From positions 546,488 through 610,487 of the forward strand of contig NZ_AP018227.1 of the NCBI RefSeq assembly GCF_002368095.1: 64,000 nucleotides of DNA, given 5' to 3'. The notes below the pieces were generated by a model. It saw only the letters and a list, made by a program, of their open reading frames with translations, ran no database searches and had not been told where the DNA came from. Source of the stretch: Calothrix parasitica NIES-267 (GTDB lineage Bacteria; Cyanobacteriota; Cyanobacteriia; Cyanobacteriales; Nostocaceae). The position numbers and the translations under genes are program-made. Of the stretch, positions 27,201 to 35,498 are shown in pieces (the stretch's first letter is position 1; each line of letters starts with the position of its first letter).

Positions 27201-28157
27201 TTAATCGCTAATATTTAACAAAACTTTCTGCGTTCCCTTGATTTGAGCGCGTTCAAATGCAGCTATTCCTTGACTTAATGAATAACGAGCATCAATTAAA
27301 GGTTGAACGTCGATTTGTTCTCTAGCTAAAAGTTCTAGGGCTGGCGCAAATCTACCACAACGGGAACCAATCAAGGTAATTTCATCTACAACAATAGCTG
27401 ATGCATCTAAGCTAAGATTTCCTGCATAAGTACTTTTAAGAACTAATGTACCCCTCGGACGTAATGCTTTTTGTGCCATCGCAAATCCTTGTGCATTTCC
27501 GGTACACTCAACGGCTATATCAAATGTACGTTCTTGAATATCTTCTGACTTACCTGTTTTGATTCCCCTAGCTCTAAGATTGGCAAGTTTTTTATCGTGT
27601 CTACCGACTGCAAATAAATCACAACCGGTAATAGAAAGGGTTTGAGCAACTAGCTGCCCTAATTTACCATCCCCTACCACCAAAACTTTATCCTGGGGAT
27701 GGATTTTTATTTGGGTTTGAATTTCTAAAGCAGCAGCAATGGGTTCGGTAAAGGTAGCAACTTCTGTAGGAATATTATCGGGAACGGGGTAAAGGTTTTC
27801 GGTGGGTAAAGATAAGTAATCAGCAAAAGCTCCGTTACGATTCACAATACCCAATACACTACGATTTTCACAGTGAGTGGGTTCGTTACGCAAACAAAAC
27901 CTACAATGTCCGCAAGCTGCGTTAATTTCTCCTACAACTCTTTTATTAATTAAATTTTTGGGTCCTTCTTCAACTATTCCGACAAATTCATGTCCTAATA
28001 TCCCTTTGTAAGGATAATAACCGCGAATTAATTCTAAATCAGTATTACAAATACCCGCAGATAATACCCTGACCCGTGCTTCTCCCTCCTTGATTTCCGG
28101 TTCGGGAATATCATTAAGTAATTCTAATTGATTATTTTCTAGCCAAAGTCCTCTCAT
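27201..28157 (-). CDS. Zinc-dependent alcohol dehydrogenase (MDR family)
   Basis: A 318-residue medium-chain dehydrogenase. The catalytic zinc ligands are Cys37 (AGICNTD) and His56-Glu57 (GHEF), and the structural zinc loop has Cys82, Cys85, Cys88 and Cys96. The Rossmann motif is VVGDGKLGQLVAQ near 160-172. It is slightly short for the family. The substrate is unknown; sorbitol/threonine-type polyol or alcohol oxidation is usual for this subgroup. Its stop codon lies inside the 8-base duplication of a MITE-like insertion. It is 73 bases downstream of a small membrane-protein gene and probably shares its transcript. Confidence 0.87.
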   Translation of the reverse strand: MRGLWLENNQLELLNDIPEPEIKEGEARVRVLSAGICNTDLELIRGYYPYKGILGHEFVGIVEEGPKNLINKRVVGEINAACGHCRFCLRNEPTHCENRSVLGIVNRNGAFADYLSLPTENLYPVPDNIPTEVATFTEPIAAALEIQTQIKIHPQDKVLVVGDGKLGQLVAQTLSITGCDLFAVGRHDKKLANLRARGIKTGKSEDIQERTFDIAVECTGNAQGFAMAQKALRPRGTLVLKSTYAGNLSLDASAIVVDEITLIGSRCGRFAPALELLAREQIDVQPLIDARYSLSQGIAAFERAQIKGTQKVLLNISD

Positions 28158-28230
28158 ATTTTTTATTAATAAGATTGGGGTTTAGGAGCTAGGATTACAA
28201 AAAAATCCTGTTCGCTATTCCCCGTTTTCT

Positions 28231-28518
28231 CTAATACAACATCGGATTTGTCTTAGGTTGATAATCCATACATTCTATTGCTTCTTCGGTGTTAGCAATA
28301 GAAGGATTAACGGTACACTTCAAACGATAATCATCGGTAAAATACTGACAGCCCGTACATGGAATTTGATGCATTTGCTGTGCTGTTGCAATTCCATCTT
28401 TCGCCGCACTCCACATACTCCAAGCGGCTAAAATAACTAATGACCAAGCACAGATGAAGCAAATGGGCACTAAGAAAGGTCGAATCGCATTAACTAAGCA
28501 ATAAAGTATTTGAAACAC
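28231..28518 (-). CDS. Small conserved membrane protein with Cys pair
   Basis: A 95-residue protein with one or two N-terminal hydrophobic segments (IRPFLVPICFICAWSLVILAAW, about 12-34). A soluble tail with four cysteines, two of them in a CTGC pair, could bind a metal or form disulfides. I do not know a function. It lies between chlG and the dehydrogenase, on the same strand, with a heptamer-repeat gap of 112 bases to chlG. Confidence 0.65.
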   Translation of the reverse strand: MFQILYCLVNAIRPFLVPICFICAWSLVILAAWSMWSAAKDGIATAQQMHQIPCTGCQYFTDDYRLKCTVNPSIANTEEAIECMDYQPKTNPMLY

Positions 28519-28525
28519 GATTTTC

Positions 28526-28577
28526 AGGTCAAAGGTTAAAGGTTGAAGGTTAAAGGTTAAAGGTCAAAGTTCAAAGC
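28526..28577. repeat. Heptameric tandem repeat (aaaggtt)
   Basis: About seven units of aaaggtt and close variants (aaggtca, gaaggtt) immediately upstream of the small membrane-protein gene. Confidence 0.75.
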
Positions 28578-28630
28578 TTAATTATTATTATCAATGCCCT
28601 ATGACCAATGCCCAATTCCCTAATAATTGA

Positions 28631-29617
28631 TTAAACACCCGAATGACCGAGCGCTATACCCGCAACTAACATTCCTAAAACTAGAAATGGTTGGGCACTA
28701 GCTTGATATTTTACATCGTTTTCCAAGGGGTCGCGTAGGAAGTACATATCTTGCAACGTGATTTGAGGAATTATTAATAACACTAGTATTGCTGCATACA
28801 AATTCTGATGTATGTAAACAAGATATCCTGCAATCAACATCTGAAAAATATCAATCATTCCCGCGCAGATGAAAGCCGCTTTTTCTACTCCAAAAACCAC
28901 CGGTAAAGATTTCAGCCCGAATTGTTTATCACCTTCTACACTCTTGAAGTCATTAACAATCGCGATTCCTAAGCCTGCCAAACTATATACAACGGTAAAT
29001 ACTACTACTTTCCAATTTAGTTCGCCGAATAACGCATGACCCGTACACCAAGGAAAAGCAATATAGCTTGCACCAAGAGCATAGCCACCCAACCAACCGT
29101 TTTGTTTCAGTTTTAAAGGTGGTGCAGAATAAATATAGGCTATCAATACACCTAATACAGCGATAACCGAAATTGTGGGAAACTCATTTCCTGCCCATCT
29201 ATCTAAAGCAAAAGCTAAACCCAAACCGGCAATCATTAATACCCAAATTTGGGTAATTACCTGGGGTAAAGGAATCGCACCGGAAGGTATTGGACGATAG
29301 GGTTCGTTGACTGCATCAATTTCGCGGTCATAATATTCGTTTAAAGTTTGGGTATAACCCGCTAGGATTGGACCTGCGAGTAACATACAAGCAGCCGACT
29401 TAAGAACATTTTCCAAAGTCCAGGTATAGTTACCCGAAGAAGCAGCACCACAAACAACTCCCCAGATTAGAGGAATCCAGGTAATCGGCTTCATTAACTG
29501 CAAACGAATCTTCCAAATAGAAGTTTCACCAGACGCTGCACCCTTCATTCCTAACAACTGTCTGGTTTTTGCACTGCGATTATCAGCTTCTGATTTTGAT
29601 TGAGTTGATTCAGACAT
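28631..29617 (-). CDS. chlG: Chlorophyll synthase
   Basis: A UbiA-superfamily prenyltransferase of 328 residues that esterifies chlorophyllide a with phytyl or geranylgeranyl diphosphate, the last step of chlorophyll a synthesis, in the thylakoid membrane. The first Asp-rich motif is NEYYDREIDAVNEPYRPIPSG (93-113, with Asp97 and Asp101) and the second is NDFKSVEGDKQFG near 221-233. Eight or nine hydrophobic segments are visible. The RPIPSG ending and length separate it from other UbiA enzymes. It lies downstream of a Get3d-like gene, with 234 bases of tandem heptamers between them. Confidence 0.95.
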   Translation of the reverse strand: MSESTQSKSEADNRSAKTRQLLGMKGAASGETSIWKIRLQLMKPITWIPLIWGVVCGAASSGNYTWTLENVLKSAACMLLAGPILAGYTQTLNEYYDREIDAVNEPYRPIPSGAIPLPQVITQIWVLMIAGLGLAFALDRWAGNEFPTISVIAVLGVLIAYIYSAPPLKLKQNGWLGGYALGASYIAFPWCTGHALFGELNWKVVVFTVVYSLAGLGIAIVNDFKSVEGDKQFGLKSLPVVFGVEKAAFICAGMIDIFQMLIAGYLVYIHQNLYAAILVLLIIPQITLQDMYFLRDPLENDVKYQASAQPFLVLGMLVAGIALGHSGV

Positions 29618-29629
29618 TTTATTTATTGG

Positions 29630-29774
29630 TAATGGGTAATGGGTAATTGGTAATTGGTAATTGCGAATTGGGGATTGGGGATTGGGGATTGGGGATTGGG
29701 GATTGAAAAAAAAGAAAGAATTAGTAGCTAAAAATTTACTCTTAATTCTTAACTCCTAACTCCTAACTCCTAAC
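29630..29774. repeat. Mixed heptamer repeats between chlG and the Get3d-like gene
   Basis: Three runs of 7-base units: attggta at about 29636-29662, ttgggga at about 29667-29705 (five or more copies) and taactcc at about 29750-29774. They occupy most of the gap and are typical STRR DNA. Confidence 0.8.
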
Positions 29775-29851
29775 TAATAATCCAAAATCGGAAATCTAAA
29801 ATCTAAAATCCCATTACCTATTACCCACTACCAATTACCCATTACCTATTT

Positions 29852-30952
29852 TTAAAACGAAATTATCAAATATTGGTTCTGAAATTTCGCACCTGCGACG
29901 GGTTTACCGCTCAGGGCGGTCGGTAATAATATATTTCTTCTTTGGTCTCCTGCTTCTATGGTAACTTCTGGGCCATACTGAGTTAGTTTGACTTGTTTTT
30001 TGTCAAATCCTGGCAAGAATAACTTGACCTGACGAGCGTTAACATCAATTTCTATCGGTTTGGGAGCTAGTTGCGTCTGCGCTGTAAAGTCGGGGAGAGC
30101 ATCTATTAATGGCTGCCAATTACCTTCTTGAATATCTGGGATATTACTTACTTGCAACGGAGCAAAGTCTTCAGAGACATTTGAATTTCCATCTTCTGAA
30201 ATAACAATAACACCACCAATAGTTAAACCAACCTGTTGAGCGCTTCCCCAAAGATAGCGACTTGTTACTACTTCCATCGGGTCTGGGGTTGTTACCAAGA
30301 AAGCGCTGAACTGTTGGGGATTTGCTAAAACTTTTTTACCTTTGTCCAAGATGTTATTTGCTTGGTTTGTAGGTTGAGAAAAGTTATCTGCTGTAGGATT
30401 GACGTTAAGAAAGGTAGAAATCAACGGCTGGATAAAAGGTGAATCCGAGATTGCCTTACCCAAATCCGAGCTGACAAACAATTGTCGGAAACGACGCACG
30501 TACCAACTGATAGATTCTGGCATTCCCAACATTCGTAGGGTCTTTAAATCACCTGTTCCGTTATAAACAATTACGTCATATTTACCGCTCTCAAAGTATT
30601 CGCGAATAGCATTCAGTGCCAAAGCGCCATCCATCCCAGGTAAGATTGATAATTCTTGCCCGTATACATCTTTGAGAATAGGTGTTTTGAGATATTGCGC
30701 TTCGAGTTTCTTCACTTCTTCCCAATTGCGTTCTAACAACACGGAAGATTGAAACTGCACCGCTTGCAAATTAGCGCCAATCTCTTGAGGGTCGGGACCT
30801 AAATCCGCACCCAACATAACTGGTAAAACGGGTTCTGCACCGCTTGCTAGAAGAACCCGTTTTCCTTGATTTGCCAGTGATTTAGCAGACGCGATCGCGA
30901 TTTTAGTTCGGGCCGCGCTGCTTTCACCCAAAAAGGTCAATATCTGGGACAT
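29852..30952 (-). CDS. Get3d-like ArsA/Get3-family ATPase with alpha-crystallin tail
   Basis: A 366-residue protein of the Get3/ArsA fold. The C-terminal ~70 residues (from IEIDVNARQVKLFLPGF) form a small alpha-crystallin-like beta domain, the architecture described for Get3d proteins of cyanobacteria and plastids. The N-terminal phosphate loop is unusual: FLGESSAARTK (about 7-17) lacks the GKGGVGKT pattern, with Arg where the P-loop Lys is expected. VLLASGAEPVLPVMLGADLG and VIVYNGTGDLKTLRML are the switch-like segments. It is 1 gene upstream of chlG and 71 bases downstream of a DUF2862-type gene. Tail-anchored protein targeting is only assumed by homology. Confidence 0.82.
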   Translation of the reverse strand: MSQILTFLGESSAARTKIAIASAKSLANQGKRVLLASGAEPVLPVMLGADLGPDPQEIGANLQAVQFQSSVLLERNWEEVKKLEAQYLKTPILKDVYGQELSILPGMDGALALNAIREYFESGKYDVIVYNGTGDLKTLRMLGMPESISWYVRRFRQLFVSSDLGKAISDSPFIQPLISTFLNVNPTADNFSQPTNQANNILDKGKKVLANPQQFSAFLVTTPDPMEVVTSRYLWGSAQQVGLTIGGVIVISEDGNSNVSEDFAPLQVSNIPDIQEGNWQPLIDALPDFTAQTQLAPKPIEIDVNARQVKLFLPGFDKKQVKLTQYGPEVTIEAGDQRRNILLPTALSGKPVAGAKFQNQYLIISF

Positions 30953-31023
30953 TTTATAACTTCCAATTTCCGCCTAATTAATCAACTTCAACTTAGCAGC
31001 AGATTGCTCGCAGAAACTTCCCT

Positions 31024-31221
31024 CTATTGCACTAATTTGAGTTCATCTTCAAAAAACCAAGTAGCAGAATTGTCATCAAACTTCACCACGCAGCCTACGC
31101 CCATACCATCAGTTATTTTAAAATCTTTGATGGTACCGACTTTTCCTAACTTGTTAGATGTGCTTCCAGAGGATAAACGGTCGCGTAAACGAACTACCTT
31201 AACTTTTTGTCCTACTTCCAT
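31024..31221 (-). CDS. DUF2862-type small protein
   Basis: A 65-residue beta-rich protein starting MEVGQKVKVVRLRDRL and containing GKVGTIKDFKITDGMGVG and WFFEDELKLV. I recognise it as the short cyanobacterial DUF2862 family with an SH3-barrel-like pattern; the function is unknown. It is first in the minus-strand group that continues with the Get3d-like gene and chlG. An opposite-strand frame overlaps it and is a shadow. Confidence 0.75.
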   Translation of the reverse strand: MEVGQKVKVVRLRDRLSSGSTSNKLGKVGTIKDFKITDGMGVGCVVKFDDNSATWFFEDELKLVQ

Positions 31222-31526
31222 GCCGAATTATATAATTTAATGCACTAAACCAAGACTAAGTTTAGCTGAATTAGGGACTTCTGGGAATTGGGAATTGGGT
31301 AATTGGAAATTGGAAATGAACCATTTCGTTGTATGACTATTGAGAAATTTTGTTCAAAGGAATGGGCAATAGTAAGCTTAATAACCTTTGCTTAAAATAT
31401 ATTTCCTGTAGACATTTGCTCGCAAAGAAGAATAATTCAGGTTGATAACGGTTACAAGTAGGATTTGACCTGTAAATTGACCGCTAATTACTAACTGATT
31501 ATTCAGGTGTGAGGAGTCGGAATTCT
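31222..31526. other. Divergent intergenic region with heptamer repeats
   Basis: About 305 bases between the DUF2862-type gene and the first polysaccharide permease. Repeats of gggaatt and attggaa units occupy 31282-31317. No gene and no promoter I can assign with confidence. Confidence 0.55.
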
Positions 31527-32384
31527 ATGCGAGCAATGGATTCAATTGTCCGTATTTCAGGTAGGTTAAGACGTATTCTACCAATTAGCGAGCAATGGTG
31601 GACAAAGTTCGATTTACTCAGAACTTTGGTAAGAAGGGATTTAGAAGCACGGTATAAGGGTTCGGTTTTAGGTAATTTATGGTCTTTGGTTAATCCACTA
31701 TCCCAATTACTGATTTATACTTACGTGTTTTCCGTTGTATTAAAAGTTAAGTTGAGTCTTAGAGGTCTACCTGCAAATGAAAATGTATCTTTTGGTTTAT
31801 GGCTATTTGCAGGATTGCTTCCTTGGATTGCTTTTAGTACTGGTTTAGTTCAATCTGCTGGCTCGGTAGTTGGTCAGCCTAATTTGGTCAAAAAAGTAGT
31901 TTTTCCTTTAAGTCTATTACCTTTAGTACCAATAGTTTCAGCGCTTATCGAGAGTTCTTTCGGTTTGATGATGCTGATTTTTGTTGTAGCTTTGTCTTCA
32001 GGGACTTTACATACTACCTTGGCGTTCTTACCTTTGGTTTGGATACCACAGCTATTACTTACTGCCGGTTTCGGTTATTTAGCGGCTGGATTAACCGTAT
32101 TTTTACGGGATATCCCGCAAACGTTAAATGTTATTCTAAATATTTGGTTTTATGTTACGCCGATAGTTTATCCAATTACATCAATTCCTGAAAGTTGGCA
32201 AAACTGGGTATTATGGTTAAATCCACTAGCGGCGATTGTAGAAGTTTACCGCGACTTTGTTTTGATGGGGGAGGTGAAGCATTGGGACGAGTTGGGAATA
32301 GCTTTTACTATATCCGGAATTGTTTTCATTGTCGGTGTTTTTGTTTACCGAAGGTTGCGTCCTGCTTTTGCCGATGTCTTGTAG
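31527..32384 (+). CDS. ABC-2 type polysaccharide export permease (Wzm-like), copy 1
   Basis: A 285-residue inner-membrane permease of O-antigen/teichoic acid type ABC exporters. The family start LVRRDLEARYKGSVLGNLWSLVNPL is clear (about 33-57). About six membrane helices follow, and the conserved NIWFYVTPIVYPITSIPE then NPLAAIVEVYRD ends the domain. I use the ATG at 31527 because gaggag lies ten bases upstream; a GTG at 31509 would place that site inside the gene. No ATPase gene lies next to it. The lone Wzt-type ATPase at 55021 is a possible partner. Confidence 0.87.
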   Translation: MRAMDSIVRISGRLRRILPISEQWWTKFDLLRTLVRRDLEARYKGSVLGNLWSLVNPLSQLLIYTYVFSVVLKVKLSLRGLPANENVSFGLWLFAGLLPWIAFSTGLVQSAGSVVGQPNLVKKVVFPLSLLPLVPIVSALIESSFGLMMLIFVVALSSGTLHTTLAFLPLVWIPQLLLTAGFGYLAAGLTVFLRDIPQTLNVILNIWFYVTPIVYPITSIPESWQNWVLWLNPLAAIVEVYRDFVLMGEVKHWDELGIAFTISGIVFIVGVFVYRRLRPAFADVL

Positions 32385-32563
32385 ATTTAACACTTACGTA
32401 AACATAAAATAAGCAAAATTTCCTGACAACGTATTATACGTAACGTTAATTAGTGTAGCCTTAAATACAATGTGGTCGGTTAAGTATAAATAACTAGCGA
32501 GTGTATTCATTTACGATTTGTAACTTTGGGAATTTTAGTTCATGGTGAAGCTTGAATATTTTC

Positions 32564-32773
32564 AGGACTTACGCAAACTAAAATTGTCATTGCGACGGTC
32601 ACTACGTATCGGAAAGTATTCAGCTTTTACCTTTATGTGCGGCTCAGATGTGGGTCATCGCAGTCAATGCGGAAATTACTATGTCCTGATGGACATGGTT
32701 AACCGCACATAAAGGTGAACGCTAACGCTACCGCTCAGAACGGACGTAATTGCGTTAATTTTTCGTAAGCCCT
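32564..32773. mobile_element. MITE-like element with nested hairpins
   Basis: About 210 non-coding bases with short inverted ends, aggacttacg (32564-32573) and cgtaagccct (32764-32773), one mismatch. Inside lies a perfect 14-base inverted repeat, acctttatgtgcgg (32629-32642) and ccgcacataaaggt (32703-32716), and within its 60-base loop a third stem atgtcc/ggacat (32681-32696). The ggacttacgca end is common in cyanobacterial non-autonomous elements. No target duplication is evident. It fills most of the 536-base gap (32385-32920); the rest is AT-rich. Confidence 0.55.
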
Positions 32774-32920
32774 AATTTTATTTAATTAATGCTTCACGGT
32801 ATATGAAATAATCAAAGCATAGTATAAAAAATAATATAAAAAGTAATAATTATTGGTGCTTAAAATTTAAAATATTTTTTATCAGGACAATTGATTGGAG
32901 TTAAATCGTAGTATAAACTT

Positions 32921-34333
32921 ATGCTAATTTGGAAGACAAACTCTTTTGATATCAAAATAGCCAGCGTGCGCTATCGATGCTTACTTCCAAGTCGTTACTT
33001 AGAATTAAACGGCTATAAGTCTTGTTTTTACGCTGGCAATAATCCAATTAATTTTAAGGACAAATCAGATTCGGATGTTTTGATTTTTGTTAAAAGTTTC
33101 ACTCCATACGATTTATCTTTAGCGAAAAAAGCGAAAGAGGCAGGTGTACCAGTTATTTTAGATATTTGCGATAACATATTTATTGATGAATATGTGAGTA
33201 AATGTCAGTTTAAGCACAGTGAAGTCTTCAAGCAAATGTCTGAGGTCGCTTCTGCAATAGTTACAACAGGAGTAGCCTTAAAAGATACTATTGAAACACA
33301 AGTAAATTCTTCAGTTCCAATATTTATAATTCCAGATGCTAATGAAGCAGTAGAAGATATTAAATATGCTCTTTATATTGGTAAGTTGGGGCGCTGGTTA
33401 AGGTTGTTTTCATATAAACCAGTATCGACTGTTGATATTATTAGAAATTCGCTGCTTGTTAAATTAAAGTTTATACAAAAGTATTATAAAAAGAATCGTA
33501 AAGCAATTAGTAATAGGATTAAAGATAATTATCGAAAATTGCAGATTGATTTAAATAAATACAAAAAAGCTACCAAGACATTCTCGAAAAAACTGATTAA
33601 GCTAGCTTATTTTCATAAATATTTACATTATATCAAGAAGACAAAAAATATTCTCTTACACAATCAAAATAATCGTTATGTTACGAGTGAATTAGCGACA
33701 AGTACAATTCCTCTGCAAAAGCCGACGATTAATCAAGTGAATTTAATCGGAAATGTAAATGAGAGTCCATTGACTGTTAATAATCATGCAAAAGATAATT
33801 GTAAAACAATTATTTGGTTCGGTAATCATGGAGCGGCTTACGGAAACTTTGGAATGCTAAACCTATTAGATATAGTTGAGCCTTTAATTAAAATTAGTAA
33901 AGAAATAAATTTCCGTTTGCTGGTCGTTAGCAACAACTATAAAAAATATTGCAAATATATTCAGCCCCTACCATTTCACACTGACTATATGGAATGGGAT
34001 TTATTCAGTATTTATGAAAATATATCCCAAAGCGATGTGGTAATCATTCCTAATTCTCAATGTGCTTTCAGTATTTGTAAATCTGCTAATCGGGCAATTC
34101 TTTCTTTATCTTTAGGAACACCCGTAGTTGCGACAAAAACACCAGCGCTGGAAGATTTGGAAGAATGTATAATATTCGACGATTGGGAAAAAGGTTTAAA
34201 AGCTTATTTGAGCGACGAACAGTTAGTTGACTCTGATATGAAAAAAGCAAAATCTATCATTAACAGCAATTATAGCGGTGAAGCGGTTGCTAATAGATGG
34301 TTAAATTTGATAGAGCAAGTTACCGGGGGATAA
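32921..34333 (+). CDS. GT-B type glycosyltransferase with lysine-rich insertion
   Basis: A 470-residue protein with Rossmann-like halves of a GT4-type glycosyltransferase. The N-terminal part reads SVRYRCLLPSRYLELNGYKS and VPVILDICDNIF. The C-terminal part has TIIWFGNHGAAYGNFGML and SLGTPVVATKTPALEDLEECIIFDD, the usual nucleotide-sugar-binding end. Between them, about residues 155-270, lies a long insertion very rich in Lys, Tyr and Asn (KKNRKAISNRIKDNYRK), probably helical and perhaps membrane-associated. The donor and acceptor are unknown. It ends five bases before the next gene, so it is probably the first gene of a long operon. Confidence 0.75.
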   Translation: MLIWKTNSFDIKIASVRYRCLLPSRYLELNGYKSCFYAGNNPINFKDKSDSDVLIFVKSFTPYDLSLAKKAKEAGVPVILDICDNIFIDEYVSKCQFKHSEVFKQMSEVASAIVTTGVALKDTIETQVNSSVPIFIIPDANEAVEDIKYALYIGKLGRWLRLFSYKPVSTVDIIRNSLLVKLKFIQKYYKKNRKAISNRIKDNYRKLQIDLNKYKKATKTFSKKLIKLAYFHKYLHYIKKTKNILLHNQNNRYVTSELATSTIPLQKPTINQVNLIGNVNESPLTVNNHAKDNCKTIIWFGNHGAAYGNFGMLNLLDIVEPLIKISKEINFRLLVVSNNYKKYCKYIQPLPFHTDYMEWDLFSIYENISQSDVVIIPNSQCAFSICKSANRAILSLSLGTPVVATKTPALEDLEECIIFDDWEKGLKAYLSDEQLVDSDMKKAKSIINSNYSGEAVANRWLNLIEQVTGG

Positions 34334-34337
34334 TTAA

Positions 34338-35498
34338 ATGATGCGATTAAATAATCTCTGGAAGCGTAAACCTATAGTGCTAATATTCATGCACTTAATG
34401 CAGGATTTGGATATTGTTTTACCGTTAATAGAAAGTTTAAAACAAAGGGACGATTTAGATTTAAAAGTTTGTGTAATTGATGAGTTATTAAACCAATCAC
34501 CAAGAATAGGTGAGGCTTTAGAAAAATTAGGAATCAACTTTTCTAAAGTTTCGCGCTTGGGAGTTTTGACAAGACTAGAACCAAATTTGACTGGTGTTAA
34601 AGCTGTAGTTACTGCTTCTGAAACCACTGCTTCTCCCCATAAAGCAGCTTATACCTTGACAAAGCGGGCAAATAGGGCAGGGATATTTACTTATACTTTG
34701 CAGCATGGATTTGAGAACATTGGTTTAACTTATTTTGATGAGGTTCATACTGTTGATTTGATTAGATTTGCCTCTCAAAAAATATTAACTTGGGGTAATA
34801 CTAATCTGCTTTCGGCTCAAATACCTCCAGAAACTAAAAAACTTTGCGTAGCTGTAGGATGTCCCAAAGATATTGACTCTAACAGCAAAGAAATTAACAT
34901 ACCAAAACAGCGTGAATACCTGATTGCTATATTTGAAAATTTACATTGGCATCGTTATGACGATAATTATAGACAAAGCTTTTTAAATCATCTTGAAAAA
35001 ACTGCTGTTAATTTTCCTAATACCACTTTTCTAGTTAAGCCACATCACGCTGGGTTGTGGTTAACAAATAGGTATAAGGGTTCTTTACCTTCTGCGGATA
35101 ACTTAGTTATTGCTAATCCAAAACTTCCGGAATGGGAACCATTTACAGCACCAGCTATTATTCAAAATGCTGATGGTGCGATTACTACTCCTTCAACTGT
35201 CGCACTTGATGCAGCTCGCATGGATTGTCCCGTCAGTGTAGTCGGTTACGGGCTAGAACTGACTAATTATGACCCTCTTTCACAAATTAATAATCAACAA
35301 GACTGGACTTCCTTTGTAAAACAAATACAGTCTCCCGAAGAGAAACTAAAAGTTCAAAATCAAGCACGTCAATTTGTAGATAAAAATATTATTGCTGGAG
35401 ATACGATTGCACGAATAATTGATTTGATTACAGCAGATATCTCGGTAAAAAAGACTTCTAAGCACAAGCTAATTAGTGTGGGAGAAAAAAATGGATGA
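34338..35498 (+). CDS. GT-B-like surface glycan transferase
   Basis: A 386-residue protein of GT-B appearance. It opens with KPIVLIFMHLMQDLDIVLPLIESL. The C-terminal half contains NTTFLVKPHHAG and DGAITTPSTVALDAARMDCPVSVVGYG, a pattern reminiscent of CDP-glycerol glycerophosphotransferase and capsule transferases of the KpsS/KpsC kind. The exact family is uncertain by eye. A KDO-transferase role is conceivable because the locus makes CMP-KDO, but I see no specific proof. It overlaps the next gene by eight bases. Confidence 0.6.
   Translation: MMRLNNLWKRKPIVLIFMHLMQDLDIVLPLIESLKQRDDLDLKVCVIDELLNQSPRIGEALEKLGINFSKVSRLGVLTRLEPNLTGVKAVVTASETTASPHKAAYTLTKRANRAGIFTYTLQHGFENIGLTYFDEVHTVDLIRFASQKILTWGNTNLLSAQIPPETKKLCVAVGCPKDIDSNSKEINIPKQREYLIAIFENLHWHRYDDNYRQSFLNHLEKTAVNFPNTTFLVKPHHAGLWLTNRYKGSLPSADNLVIANPKLPEWEPFTAPAIIQNADGAITTPSTVALDAARMDCPVSVVGYGLELTNYDPLSQINNQQDWTSFVKQIQSPEEKLKVQNQARQFVDKNIIAGDTIARIIDLITADISVKKTSKHKLISVGEKNG

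Noticed and set aside
31004-31240. 78-residue plus-strand frame opposite the DUF2862-type gene
   Set aside because: The minus-strand protein is a recognisable conserved family; the opposite frame is Ser/Pro/Thr-rich antisense.
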